A stretch of 64,000 nt of DNA. Source: Chloroflexota bacterium (GTDB lineage Bacteria; Chloroflexota; Anaerolineae; Promineifilales; Promineifilaceae). The notes under the pieces are model-generated. The model saw nothing but the letters and a program-made list of their open reading frames with translations, ran no database searches and was not told the origin of the DNA. Location of the stretch: NCBI GenBank assembly GCA_014584575.1, contig JACTMP010000003.1, positions 1-64,000 of the forward strand, in the 5' to 3' direction. Position 1 is the stretch's first letter. Every line of letters begins with the position of its first letter. Positions 7,712 through 17,200 of the stretch are shown one piece after another. The translations under genes were made by a program, and so were the position numbers.

Positions 7712-9979
7712 ATGACAAGCGTTATGGGATGGCCGATAGCATGGCTCAGGCAAGGCCTGGTTTTACTGGTCCTCCTCACACTAGCCTGGTTCACATATGT
7801 TTACTTTTTCCAGGTACCATATGCCGGTTTTGACTTTTCTAACGGGCAAATCATCTATGTTTTTGTGCCCACCTCAGACTCCAGCCTGCAAGTAGGGGAT
7901 GAACTTGTCCAGGTTGGTGATGTCACCTGGGAGGATTTTGCCGCCGATGTCTGGCTGACCTTCTTCAATGATGTAGAACCTGGCCAGACTGTGCCCATAT
8001 GGGTACAGCGAAATGGCGAAATAACCCTTGTCCCGTGGCTCTTTCCCGGTTTTACGCAAACCGAGCTTTTAAGCCGACTTCTTGGCGCCTGGTGGCTCTG
8101 TTATGCCTTTTGGTTGATCGGTGCCTTTACCTACTTATTTATCAGACCCAAAGACACACGCTGGCTTTTGTTGATCGCCTTCAATTTTTTGACCGCCCTC
8201 TGGCTCGTCGTCGGCAGCGGCCCGTCCCATTGGCACACCAGTGGCAGCGCCCTTATCCTGAAAGTAACCGTCTGGCTTTGCCTGCCCGTCTATTTGCACT
8301 TGCACTGGAATTTCCCTACGCCACTGAAAAAATTGCCAGCGTCATTATTCTGGGCGCTTTATGCCCTGGGCTTCGGTCTGGCTCTTTTAGAACTTTTTCA
8401 ATGGCTACCTCCCAATCTGCATCTGACAGGCTTTCTGCTGGCGATTGGCGGCAGCCTTCTCTTGCTGACGGCCCACGTCATTGCCCAGCCAGAGCAATGG
8501 GCCTCTATTCGATTCCTGCTCATTGCTCTGGTTATGGTGATGCTGCCGATCATCGTGGTGAGCATCCTGGGATTATTTGGTGGTGACTTGCGGTTTATGA
8601 CGTTGGCGCTGCTTGGCCTACCGCTCATTCCCACCGCTTACGTTTATGCCATCTATCGCCACCAGTTTGGGCGGCTGGAGATTCGGGCGAATCGGTTGAT
8701 CACTCTCTATTTGTATTTGATCCTCCTTAGCTCAGTCGTCCTTATTTTTGGCGTTGTCTTAAGCCGCCTGTTCAGCTTATCTTCTATGTCTATCCTGGTT
8801 GCTCTGATCGCTGCTGTAATTGCTGCCTTAATCACAACCGTGAAATTTTCTGCTTTTGAGCGTTTTGTGGAGAAACGTATCCTGGGAATTGCCTTGCCAC
8901 CCACTTCTCTCTTAGAGAATTATGCGTCACAGATCGCCACCACACTGGATGAGACCGGGTTGGTACAGTTATTACAAAATCAAGTTCTGCCTAGTTTGCT
9001 GGTGCGCCAGTCGGTCATTATTTACTGGGGGCCGGAGCATCGTATGTCCATTCTTTTGATGTATGGTGTAGACAAGGCAGAGTTGCCCTCGACGGCCGAC
9101 CTCCCCGTGCTACGCTCGCAGGCAGGGCTTTTCCGCCTGCCGACTGTCGCAGGGCAGAGTCCCGAACCATGCGCCTGGGCACGATTAGTCTTGCCGCTGA
9201 ACCTGAGCAATAATTTCACAGGCTTGTGGTTATTGGGCCGTCGTGATCCGGATGATGTGTATGTTCAGAAAGAGATCCCCACGCTCCAGGCGTTGGCCGC
9301 GCAAACGGCCGTAGCCCTCACCAATATCTTACAAGCTGAAAACCTCCACAAACTGTACCAGGCTAACATTGACCGCCACGAACGTGAGCGCAACCACCTG
9401 GCCCTGGAGCTACACGACAGCATTCTCAACCAACTGGCCCTGCTGGCCATCTACGTAGATGAAGAGAGCGTCGCGCCACAGTTTTTCCAGGTTTTTGAAG
9501 AGTTGACAACCCAGTTCCGACAAACCATTCGTGGTCTGCGCCCGGCCATGCTGACTTACGGTTTGCAAGCAGCTCTGGACGAGTTGGCCGATCAACTGGC
9601 CGAGCGCGTCGCCGGCAAAGTAGATATACAATTTCAGGTAGCCCCAGGTAACACCCGCTATCCCGTCAATGTAGAACAACATGTGTTTCGCATTGTGCAA
9701 CAGGCAACCGAAAATGCGTTGGAACATGCAAAGGCCCGCACCCTCTGCATTTCAGGCGACTTAACCCCAGAATTAATTCACCTGATAGTCGCTGATGATG
9801 GCGTGGGCTTTCCGGCCGGGGTGCATCTCGACTTTGCCACCTTATTAGCCAACCAGCATTTTGGCCTGGTGGGCATGCATGAACGGGCGGCGCTCATTGG
9901 CGCTGAAATGACACTAGACTCCGTGTTGGACCAGGGTACGCATGTAACCATCCGTTGGTGCGCCCCAAAACAGGACTAA
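7712..9979 (+). CDS. Membrane sensor histidine kinase, HisKA_3 type
   Basis: Protein of 755 residues. A first transmembrane helix (about 12-32) is followed by an extracytoplasmic PDZ-like segment (about 35-115, with SSLQVGDELVQVGDVTW). A block of seven or eight membrane helices follows (about 120-390), then a GAF-like sensory region (about 400-540). The dimerisation box HLALELHDSILNQLALL carries the phospho-accepting His near residue 568, and a HATPase_c domain follows with N box QQATENALEHA, G1 VADDGVGFPAG and G2 FGLVGMHERA. This is the NarX/DegS-like class that pairs with NarL-type regulators, and the regulator gene lies 2 bp upstream. The sensed signal is unknown. Confidence 0.92.
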   Translation: MTSVMGWPIAWLRQGLVLLVLLTLAWFTYVYFFQVPYAGFDFSNGQIIYVFVPTSDSSLQVGDELVQVGDVTWEDFAADVWLTFFNDVEPGQTVPIWVQRNGEITLVPWLFPGFTQTELLSRLLGAWWLCYAFWLIGAFTYLFIRPKDTRWLLLIAFNFLTALWLVVGSGPSHWHTSGSALILKVTVWLCLPVYLHLHWNFPTPLKKLPASLFWALYALGFGLALLELFQWLPPNLHLTGFLLAIGGSLLLLTAHVIAQPEQWASIRFLLIALVMVMLPIIVVSILGLFGGDLRFMTLALLGLPLIPTAYVYAIYRHQFGRLEIRANRLITLYLYLILLSSVVLIFGVVLSRLFSLSSMSILVALIAAVIAALITTVKFSAFERFVEKRILGIALPPTSLLENYASQIATTLDETGLVQLLQNQVLPSLLVRQSVIIYWGPEHRMSILLMYGVDKAELPSTADLPVLRSQAGLFRLPTVAGQSPEPCAWARLVLPLNLSNNFTGLWLLGRRDPDDVYVQKEIPTLQALAAQTAVALTNILQAENLHKLYQANIDRHERERNHLALELHDSILNQLALLAIYVDEESVAPQFFQVFEELTTQFRQTIRGLRPAMLTYGLQAALDELADQLAERVAGKVDIQFQVAPGNTRYPVNVEQHVFRIVQQATENALEHAKARTLCISGDLTPELIHLIVADDGVGFPAGVHLDFATLLANQHFGLVGMHERAALIGAEMTLDSVLDQGTHVTIRWCAPKQD

Positions 9980-10159
9980 GAAACTTTCCTCGACTGGTGC
10001 CACCAGGAAAATAACCCCAAACCACACCCCAATCCCTATATCCTTCTCAGAATGACGAACGCAGTACAACTGTCTATGCCTGTATTCGTTTGCCTATTTA
10101 CCCATGCCAGACGGCTGTTTATAAATGGAGCAACGTTGGGTACATGAGGAGGTATCAAG

Positions 10160-11011
10160 ATGATAGATTGTGTAGGTGTTATTGGCGCTGGCGTTATGGG
10201 AATTGGTGTGGCCCAAAATCTGGCTCAGACCAACCACCGGGTGGTGCTGGTAGATGTCAAGGATGACATTCTGGAAAAAGCCCAGGCAGAAATTTACAAA
10301 AATGTGCGCTTTGGGCGGCTGCTGGATAAAACAGCCACTCCTCAGGACCCACGCGAAGTCTTGGGGCGCATTCGGTTTACAACCGAGTACGAGGCGCTGC
10401 ATGATGTGAACTTCGTTGTGGAGAATGTGGTGGAAAAGTGGGAGGTGAAAAAGGAAGTATATCCTCTGCTGGATGCCATCTGTCCACCTCACACAGTTTT
10501 TGCCGCCAACACATCGGCCATTTCCATCACCCGGCTGGGCGGTGTCACCCGCCGACCGGACAAGGTGCTGGGCATGCACTTTATGAACCCGGTGCCGCTC
10601 AAACCCACGGTTGAAGTGATTCGTGGCTACCACACTTCCGCGGAGTCAATGTCCATTGCCCGCCAATTTCTGGAGGGCATGGGCAAAGAAGGAGTGGTGG
10701 TCAATGATTCCCCCGGTTTTGTCTCTAACCGGGTGCTGATGTTGACGGTGAATGAAGCCATCTATCTGGTACAGGAGAATGTGGCCTCAGCCGCCGAAGT
10801 GGATCAAATTTTCAAATCCTGCTTTGGGCACAAAATGGGGCCATTGGAAACGGCCGATCTCATTGGCCTGGACACTATTCTCTACTCCATAGACGTGTTA
10901 TACGAAAGTTTCAACGATAGCAAGTACCGACCCTGTCCTTTGCTGAAAAAGATGGTGGATGCGGGCTTACACGGCCGTAAAAACGGCCAGGGCTTCTACA
11001 CCTATCAGTAG
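10160..11011 (+). CDS. 3-hydroxyacyl-CoA dehydrogenase-like enzyme (FkbK-like)
   Basis: Protein of 283 residues with an N-terminal Rossmann motif GVIGAGVMGIGVAQNLAQ (NAD-binding), the catalytic region MGMHFMNPVPLKPTVEVI, and the C-terminal dehydrogenase domain (NDSPGFVSNRVLM; GPLETADLIGLD). It resembles 3-hydroxybutyryl-CoA dehydrogenases. Beside an ACP, an acyl-CoA dehydrogenase and FkbH it is best read as the FkbK-type step, which oxidises the primary alcohol of glyceryl-ACP on the way to hydroxymalonyl-ACP. A strong ribosome-binding site (gaggaggtatcaag) precedes the ATG. It opens the biosynthetic cluster and is 14 bp from the next gene. A fatty-acid beta-oxidation role would be the default without this context. 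Confidence 0.85.
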   Translation: MIDCVGVIGAGVMGIGVAQNLAQTNHRVVLVDVKDDILEKAQAEIYKNVRFGRLLDKTATPQDPREVLGRIRFTTEYEALHDVNFVVENVVEKWEVKKEVYPLLDAICPPHTVFAANTSAISITRLGGVTRRPDKVLGMHFMNPVPLKPTVEVIRGYHTSAESMSIARQFLEGMGKEGVVVNDSPGFVSNRVLMLTVNEAIYLVQENVASAAEVDQIFKSCFGHKMGPLETADLIGLDTILYSIDVLYESFNDSKYRPCPLLKKMVDAGLHGRKNGQGFYTYQ

Positions 11012-11025
11012 TAAGGAGGCGGTCT

Positions 11026-11502
11026 ATGAAATCTATCCCCTTTATCGCTCTGCTTGGTCTGTCATCTCTACTCCTGACGGGCTGCGCCCGGATCATTTCC
11101 AGTGGCGACCATCACATAGGGAGTGACACCACCGTCCCCGGTAATTTGCTCATCACCTCCGGGCGTGTGGTGCTGGAAAAAGGCTCCACCATCTCCGGTT
11201 CCGTTTTTATGACCAGCGGCGACCTGGTTGCCGACGGTGAGATCATGGGCAACGTCTGGCTCTCGTCCGGTAATGTGTTTGTGGGGCCAACGGCCGTTAT
11301 TCACGGCAACATCAAGGGCGCATCCGGCGCGGTTACACAAGCCGAAGGCGCTCAGGTTCTTGGTGATGTTTCCACCTCTTTCGGTGGCTTCGATTTTGCC
11401 AAGTTTTTTGTCCTGGCCGGTGTGGCCATTTATTTCCTCGTCACCAGAGGGCGGCGGCCGATCATCCGCGAGAAACAACCCATTGAGTGGGTCGAAAAAT
11501 AA
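11026..11502 (+). CDS. Bactofilin-like lipoprotein with C-terminal membrane helix
   Basis: Protein of 158 residues. The signal peptide ends in the lipobox LLLTGC (Cys at about residue 20). The middle (about 30-120) is a set of short beta-helix-like repeats (GNLLITSGRVVLEKGSTISG; GNVWLSSGNVFVGPTAVIHG) resembling polymer-forming bactofilins. A hydrophobic helix FFVLAGVAIYFLVT at about 130-145 is followed by a short charged tail. It has a good ribosome-binding site (aaggaggcggtct) and sits between two genes of the ACP-linked pathway with gaps of only 14 and 12 bp, so it is co-transcribed with them. Nothing in the known FkbH-type pathway calls for such a protein. A scaffolding or envelope role is conceivable but unproven. 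Confidence 0.7.
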   Translation: MKSIPFIALLGLSSLLLTGCARIISSGDHHIGSDTTVPGNLLITSGRVVLEKGSTISGSVFMTSGDLVADGEIMGNVWLSSGNVFVGPTAVIHGNIKGASGAVTQAEGAQVLGDVSTSFGGFDFAKFFVLAGVAIYFLVTRGRRPIIREKQPIEWVEK

Positions 11503-11514
11503 GGAGTTAACACA

Positions 11515-11787
11515 ATGCAAACAGATATTAAAACAGCGATCAAACAATTTTTGAAAGGGGCGTTTAAGAACTACGACCTGCAAGACCATGAAGACATCTT
11601 CGCCCTCGGTTTTGTCAATTCGTTATTTGCCATGCAACTGGTTCTCTTCGTGGAGAAGACCTTCCACATCACCATAGACAACGAAGACCTGGAACTGGAC
11701 AACTTCCGCACCATTAACGCCCTTACCGGTCTGGTACAACGCAAGAAAGTCGCCCCGGCCACCATGGCCTTCGCCCCCGGCGATTGA
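11515..11787 (+). CDS. Acyl carrier protein (FkbJ-like)
   Basis: Protein of 90 residues with the four-helix acyl carrier layout. The phosphopantetheine-accepting Ser is in FALGFVNSLFAMQLV (about residue 36). Discrete ACPs of this kind carry the three-carbon unit loaded by FkbH-family proteins, and the other three pathway genes lie on either side. The ribosome-binding site aaggagttaac precedes the ATG. The Sfp-type transferase encoded at 45417 is a candidate to add the phosphopantetheine arm. After the gene comes a 170-bp spacer containing a small dispersed palindrome. Confidence 0.9.
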   Translation: MQTDIKTAIKQFLKGAFKNYDLQDHEDIFALGFVNSLFAMQLVLFVEKTFHITIDNEDLELDNFRTINALTGLVQRKKVAPATMAFAPGD

Positions 11788-11880
11788 TTGCGTTTGTAGT
11801 CGGCGATTTATCGCCCGCTAACAGCACAAAAGTGCCCACTACAGCCTGCACTGAACACAGTGAAGTGATGAATGAAAATA

Positions 11881-11933
11881 GGTCACGAATTTCACGAATG
11901 AACACGAATTCGTGAAATTGGTGTAATTCGTGG
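11881..11933. repeat. Iterated-word palindrome (CACGAATT type)
   Basis: The words cacgaattt, cacgaat and gaacacgaatt are followed by their complements attcgtgaaatt and aattcgtgg. This gives a hairpin made from repeated copies of one short word. It lies in the spacer between the ACP and acyl-CoA dehydrogenase genes. The same architecture with different words recurs at 53505, 56281, 56840, 57598 and 59761. Confidence 0.65.
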
Positions 11934-11956
11934 CTATTGACGAAGGAGGGATTCTG

Positions 11957-13096
11957 GTGAGAATTGAACTGACCCCCCCACAAAAAGAGTATCAGGCCGA
12001 ATTCAGAGCGTTTACGGACGAGATGATCCTGCCCTATGCCCACGAATTTGACCGCGAAGAGTGTATGCCCCGCCGGGTCATTGAGGCGTTGGCGCAGCAA
12101 AAGTACCTGGCGGCCACCTTGCCGGAAGAAGTCGGCGGCATGGGTGGTGACGCCATTGTTTTTGGCGTCCTCAACGAAGAAATTGGCCGGGGCTGCTCCT
12201 CGGTGCGCAGCCTGCTTACGGTGCATACCATGGCCGCACAGGCGATTTTGCGTTGGGGCAGCCAGGCGCAAAAAGCAAACTGGCTGCCGCGCCTGGCGAC
12301 CGGCGAAACGATTGGCGCGTTTGCCCTGACGGAACCGGATGTAGGCAGTGACGCCAAAAGTGTGGAAACGGCCGTCACCCCCCACAACGGTCACCTGCGC
12401 ATCAACGGCCGTAAAAAATGGATCACCTACGGCCAGATCGCCGATCTTTTCCTCGTCTTCGCCCAATACGAAGGCAAACCCACTGCCTTCCTGGTGGAGC
12501 GCGACCGCCCCGGCCTCACCATCCGCCCCCTTCGCGGCATCCTGGGTACCAAAGCCTCTATGCTGGCCGAATTACACTTTGACGAGTGCGAAATCCCCCG
12601 TGACAACCTGTTGGGGGCGGTTGGGTTTGGCTTCACGGCCGTTGGCTCTTCTGCCCTGGATTGGGGCCGCTACAGTGTCGCCTGCGGCTGCGTGGGCATC
12701 GCCCAGGCCTGCCTGGAAGCCAGCCTGGAGTACAGCAGCAAACGCAAGCAATTCGGCGTCTACATCAAGGAACACCAGCTCATCCGGCGCATGATCACCA
12801 ACATAGTCACAAACGTCGAAGCCGCCCGCCTCATGTGTTATCAGGCCGGCTACCTCAAAGATAGCGGCGACCCGGAGGCCGCTATGGCCGCTTTTAAGGC
12901 CAAATACTTCGCCTCCGTCATCGCTAATCAGGTTGCCCAAGACGCCGTGCAAATTCATGGCGCTAATGGTTGCAGCGACGGCTACCCCGTAGAACGGTAC
13001 CTGCGCGACGCCAAAGTCATGGAAATCATCGAGGGCAGTTCCCAAATACAACAGCTCATTATTGCCAAAGACGCCTACAAGAGCGTGATGGCCTGA
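11957..13096 (+). CDS. Acyl-CoA dehydrogenase-like enzyme (FkbI-like)
   Basis: Protein of 379 residues with the full acyl-CoA dehydrogenase fold: FAD-side motif GAFALTEPDVGSDAKS, the central beta domain (GRKKWITYGQIADLF), and the C-terminal motif QIHGANGCSDGYPVERYLRDAK followed by EGSSQIQQLIIA. In FkbH-type gene sets this flavoprotein works on the ACP-bound unit together with the hydroxyacyl dehydrogenase. I chose the GTG at 11957 because AAGGAGG lies 6 bp upstream (11943-11950). The earlier GTG at 11930 lies within the palindromic spacer. FkbH follows after 15 bp. Confidence 0.88.
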   Translation: MRIELTPPQKEYQAEFRAFTDEMILPYAHEFDREECMPRRVIEALAQQKYLAATLPEEVGGMGGDAIVFGVLNEEIGRGCSSVRSLLTVHTMAAQAILRWGSQAQKANWLPRLATGETIGAFALTEPDVGSDAKSVETAVTPHNGHLRINGRKKWITYGQIADLFLVFAQYEGKPTAFLVERDRPGLTIRPLRGILGTKASMLAELHFDECEIPRDNLLGAVGFGFTAVGSSALDWGRYSVACGCVGIAQACLEASLEYSSKRKQFGVYIKEHQLIRRMITNIVTNVEAARLMCYQAGYLKDSGDPEAAMAAFKAKYFASVIANQVAQDAVQIHGANGCSDGYPVERYLRDAKVMEIIEGSSQIQQLIIAKDAYKSVMA

Positions 13097-13111
13097 AATG
13101 GAGACCCCGAC

Positions 13112-14176
13112 ATGCTGGTCGAAGAGCAAATCAAAAAAGCAAAAGCCGAAAAACAATCCATCAAATGTGTGGTGTGGGATTTAGACAATACCGTCTGGGA
13201 TGGCGTCTTACTCGAAGACCAAAATGTCACCCTGCGCCCCGGCGTGGTGGAAATCATCCAGGAGCTAGATCGCCGGGGTATCTTGCTCTCCATCGCCAGC
13301 AAAAATGACCACGACACCGCCATGCAAAAATTGCAGGCGTTTGGCCTGCAAGACTTTTTTCTTTATCCAGAAATCAATTGGAGTCCTAAATCCGCATCCA
13401 TTCAGGCGATTGCCAAATCGCTCAACATAGGTTTGGACACCTTCGCTTTTGTAGATGACCAGCCTTTTGAGCGAGAGGAAGTTGCCTACGAACTACCCCA
13501 GGTAATGTGCATTGACGCGCTGCAACTGCATGAAATCCCCCACTTACCCGGCATGATGCCCCGCTTTGTCACCAACGAATCGCGGCTGCGGCGGCAAATG
13601 TATCTGGGCGACATCGCCCGCAAGCAGGTGGAAGAAGAGTTCACCGGCGCCAGCGAGGAATTTTTAGCCACCCTGAACATGACCTTCACGATCAAACCGG
13701 CCAGCGAAGCCGACCTGCAACGCGCCGAAGAACTGACGGTGCGCACCCACCAACTGAACACCACCGGCTACACCTACTCCTACGACGAACTCAACGCCTT
13801 TCGCCAGTCTGACAATCACCTGCTGTTGGTCGCCAGCCTGGAAGACAAATATGGCACCTATGGCACTATTGGCCTGGCGCTGGTGGAAAAGGGGCCAATT
13901 TTCTGGTCGGTCAAACTGCTGCTCATGTCCTGCCGCGTCATGTCTCGCGGCGTGGGCACCATCATGATGAGCCACATTATGAACCAGGCCAAAGCAGCCG
14001 GGGCCTGTTTACGGGCAGAGTTCATCCCCAACGGCCGTAACCGCATGATGTACGTCACCTACAAATTTGGCGGCTTCAACGAAATTGACCAAAAAGGCGA
14101 CCTCGTCATCCTGGAAAACGACCTCCGCCACATCCAACCCATGCCCGACTACGTGCAAATTAACATCACCGCATAA
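13112..14176 (+). CDS. fkbH: FkbH-family HAD protein (glyceryl-ACP synthesis)
   Basis: Protein of 354 residues with the HAD motif CVVWDLDNTVWDG (about residues 19-31) and a GNAT-like C-terminal half (about 200-350). This fusion is diagnostic for the FkbH family. Members capture the three-carbon unit of 1,3-bisphosphoglycerate, dephosphorylate it and load it on an ACP as glyceryl-ACP. With the ACP at 11515 and the dehydrogenases at 10160 and 11957 it completes the enzyme set for hydroxymalonyl-ACP. No O-methyltransferase (FkbG) is nearby, so methoxymalonyl-ACP is not expected. The gene ends 71 bp before the first NRPS gene. Confidence 0.92.
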   Translation: MLVEEQIKKAKAEKQSIKCVVWDLDNTVWDGVLLEDQNVTLRPGVVEIIQELDRRGILLSIASKNDHDTAMQKLQAFGLQDFFLYPEINWSPKSASIQAIAKSLNIGLDTFAFVDDQPFEREEVAYELPQVMCIDALQLHEIPHLPGMMPRFVTNESRLRRQMYLGDIARKQVEEEFTGASEEFLATLNMTFTIKPASEADLQRAEELTVRTHQLNTTGYTYSYDELNAFRQSDNHLLLVASLEDKYGTYGTIGLALVEKGPIFWSVKLLLMSCRVMSRGVGTIMMSHIMNQAKAAGACLRAEFIPNGRNRMMYVTYKFGGFNEIDQKGDLVILENDLRHIQPMPDYVQINITA

Positions 14177-14247
14177 CGCCATCATAGCCATTCCATATCA
14201 ACAGATACCAGGTTTTTCATGAAACCCGGTTTCTCTGGGCGATTCCC

Positions 14248-17200
14248 ATGTTTACCAAAGAAGCTCTACAGGCAAAACGGGCAAACCTTTCCTCCGATAA
14301 ACAGGCACTTCTGCAAAAACGACTGCGGGGTGAACTGCCGCCAAATGGCGGCCCCGCCGCCGGCAGTCCCATGGCCGCCATCCCTCGCCGCCCTCACGAT
14401 GGTCCCGCCCCCCTTTCCTTCGCCCAGGAACGCATGTGGTTCCTCTATGCCTTAGAGCCAGACAGCCCCACTTACAACGAATCGGCCACCTCGCGTATTC
14501 AGGGCAAACTAGACCTGGACGCCATGCTGCGCGCCTACAAAGAAGTGGTGCGCCGCCATGAAATTTTGCGCACCACCTTCCAGGTGATGGACGACCAACC
14601 GGTGCAAATCATCTGCCCCGTGCCCGATGATCTGGCCTTTCGTGTGGTAGATTTAACCCATCTACCGGAAGCAGAGCGACTGGCGCAGGCCACCCAGGTT
14701 GTGGAGGCGGAACGCCAACGGCCGTTTGACCTGGCCCACGAATTCCCCTGGCGCACCCTGCTCATCCTGCTGGCTTCAGACGATGTCATCATCTCCCTCA
14801 CCCAGCACCACATCGCCTGCGATGGCTGGTCAATCACCATTTTTAAGTCCGAACTGGGCAAACTCTACAAGGCATACGCTGAAGGCCAATCGCTGACCCT
14901 GCCCGAACTGCCGCTGCAATATGCCGATTTTGCCCATTGGGAACGGCAAACGCTGCAAAATGCCGCCCAGGGCAAAGAGCTGGCTTACTGGCGGCAGCAG
15001 CTAGAAGGGCTTACCACCCTGCAAATGCCCACCGACCGACCGCGCCCGCCCATCGCCACCACTAACGGCACGACCTACTATTCCTATTTGTCGCTCGATC
15101 TGGTAGAAGCAATGGAAAAGGTCAGCCAGGAACGGGGCGTCACCGAATTTATGAAATATCTGGCCGCCTTTCAGGTTTTGCTGCACCGTTACACCGGCCA
15201 GACAGACATCACCGTTGGCTCCACCATTGCCAACCGCAACCGACCCGAACTGGAAAACATTATCGGCTTTTTCCTCAACACTCTGGTGCTGCGCACCGAC
15301 CTCTCTGGCAACCCTACCTATCACGAACTGCTGCAACGTACCCGCCAGACCGCTCTGGGCGCATTTGCCCACCAGGATTTGCCCATAGATTACCTGGTGA
15401 CGCAGCTTCCCTTTGAACGCGACCCCAGCCGTAATCCTTTGTTCCAAATTTTGTTCATCTGGCAGGATTGGGGACGGATGAGCGCCAATCAATCGGCGCC
15501 TGAACTGGAAGCATCCATGACCGGCGTAGACGCCCTGACCGGTCGCGCCAAGTTTGATATTACCCTCTCGATGGAGAAAAAAGAGCGTGGTGTTACCTGC
15601 TGCTGGGAATACAACACCGATCTGTTCGACGCCGCCACCATCGAACGCATGGCGCAACACCTGGAAACGCTGCTCTGTGGCATTGTGGCCGACCCTGACC
15701 AGACTATTTCCCGCCTGCCCTTGCTGGCCGAAACGGAACAACAACAACTGGTCGCCTGGAACGACACGGCCGTATCCTACCCCCACCACCACTGCATCCA
15801 TGACCTCTTCGCCGCCCAGGCTGCCCAGACACCCACAGCCATCGCCCTCGTTGCCGGTGAGCAAACGTACACCTACGACGCCCTCAACCGTCGCGCCAAC
15901 CAGTTAGCCCACCATTTGCAGCGCCTGGGCGTCGGCCCGGAGCAAATTGTCGGCCTTTCGGTAGAGCGTTCGCCGGAGATGATCATCGGCGTATTGGGCA
16001 TTTTGAAAGCGGGCGCGGCCTATCTGCCACTCGACCCGGACTACCCGCCAGACCGTCTGGCCTACATGCTGCAAGACGCGGCCGTCTCCGTGCTGCTCAC
16101 CGGCGGCCAACCATTGCCTCTGGCCGATGCTTTAGCCCACCAGCCCACCCTCATTCACCTGACCCAGGATTGGCCGCGCATCGCCCAGGAAGCAGAAAGC
16201 AATCCAGCAACGGCCGTGCAGCCCCACAACCTGGCCTATGTCATCTACACCTCTGGCTCCACCGGCCAGCCCAAAGGCGTTATGGTTTCCCACCAATCCC
16301 TGGTCAACTACAGCCACGTGGCCCGGCACAGTTTCGCCCTGGGGCCTGGTGAGCGAATGCTGCAATTTGCCACGCTCAACTTTGACACCGCCGCCGAAGA
16401 AATCTACCCCACCCTCATCAGCGGCGCCACGCTGGTGCTGCGCGCCAACGAACTGGATTCCGTGCCCGCTTTTCTGGCGCAGTGCCAGGCGTGGGGCATC
16501 ACCATTTTAGACCTGCCCACCGCCTACTGGCATGAAATCGTGGCCGCCCTCAAAGCCGACGACGAAGCGATCACCTTGCCCGACAGCCTGCGCCTGGTCA
16601 TCATCGGCGGTGAACGCGCCCTGCCCGAACGTTTCCAGGTCTGGCAGCAGTTGGTGGGGACGAGCGTACAATTACTAAACACTTACGGCCCTACCGAAAC
16701 CACCATCGTCGCCACCATGTCTGACTTGGGCCAATTTGCCACCCTCGCCGACCCATTTGCCGATTTGCCCATCGGCCGCCCCGTGCCGAACCTGTATGCC
16801 TATGTGCTGGACCAACAAGGGCAATTAACACCCATTGGCGTACCCGGCGAACTGTGTATCGGCGGCGCGGGTGTCACGCGTGGTTATTTGAATCGGCCGG
16901 GCCTGACGGCCGTCAAATTCACCCCCGATCCCTTCAGCGCCCAACCAGGGGCCAGGCTCTACCACACTGGCGATCTGGTGCGTTACCGGCCAGACGGCCG
17001 TCTGGAATTCCTGGGCCGCATTGACCATCAGGTGAAAATTCGCGGCTTCCGCGTCGAGCCGGGCGAAATAGAAACCACCCTGGTGCAGCATCCCCAGGTG
17101 CAAGACGCCATCGTGCTGGTACACACAGACCCCGGCGGCCACAATCAATTAGCTGCCTACATCGTCCCGGCCGGCGAATTGGCGATTGCCGAATTACGTC

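Noticed and set aside
10085..10130. Sigma-70 promoter before the 10160 gene (TTGCCT and TATAAA)
   Set aside because: The two boxes are about 24 bp apart, too far for a typical promoter.
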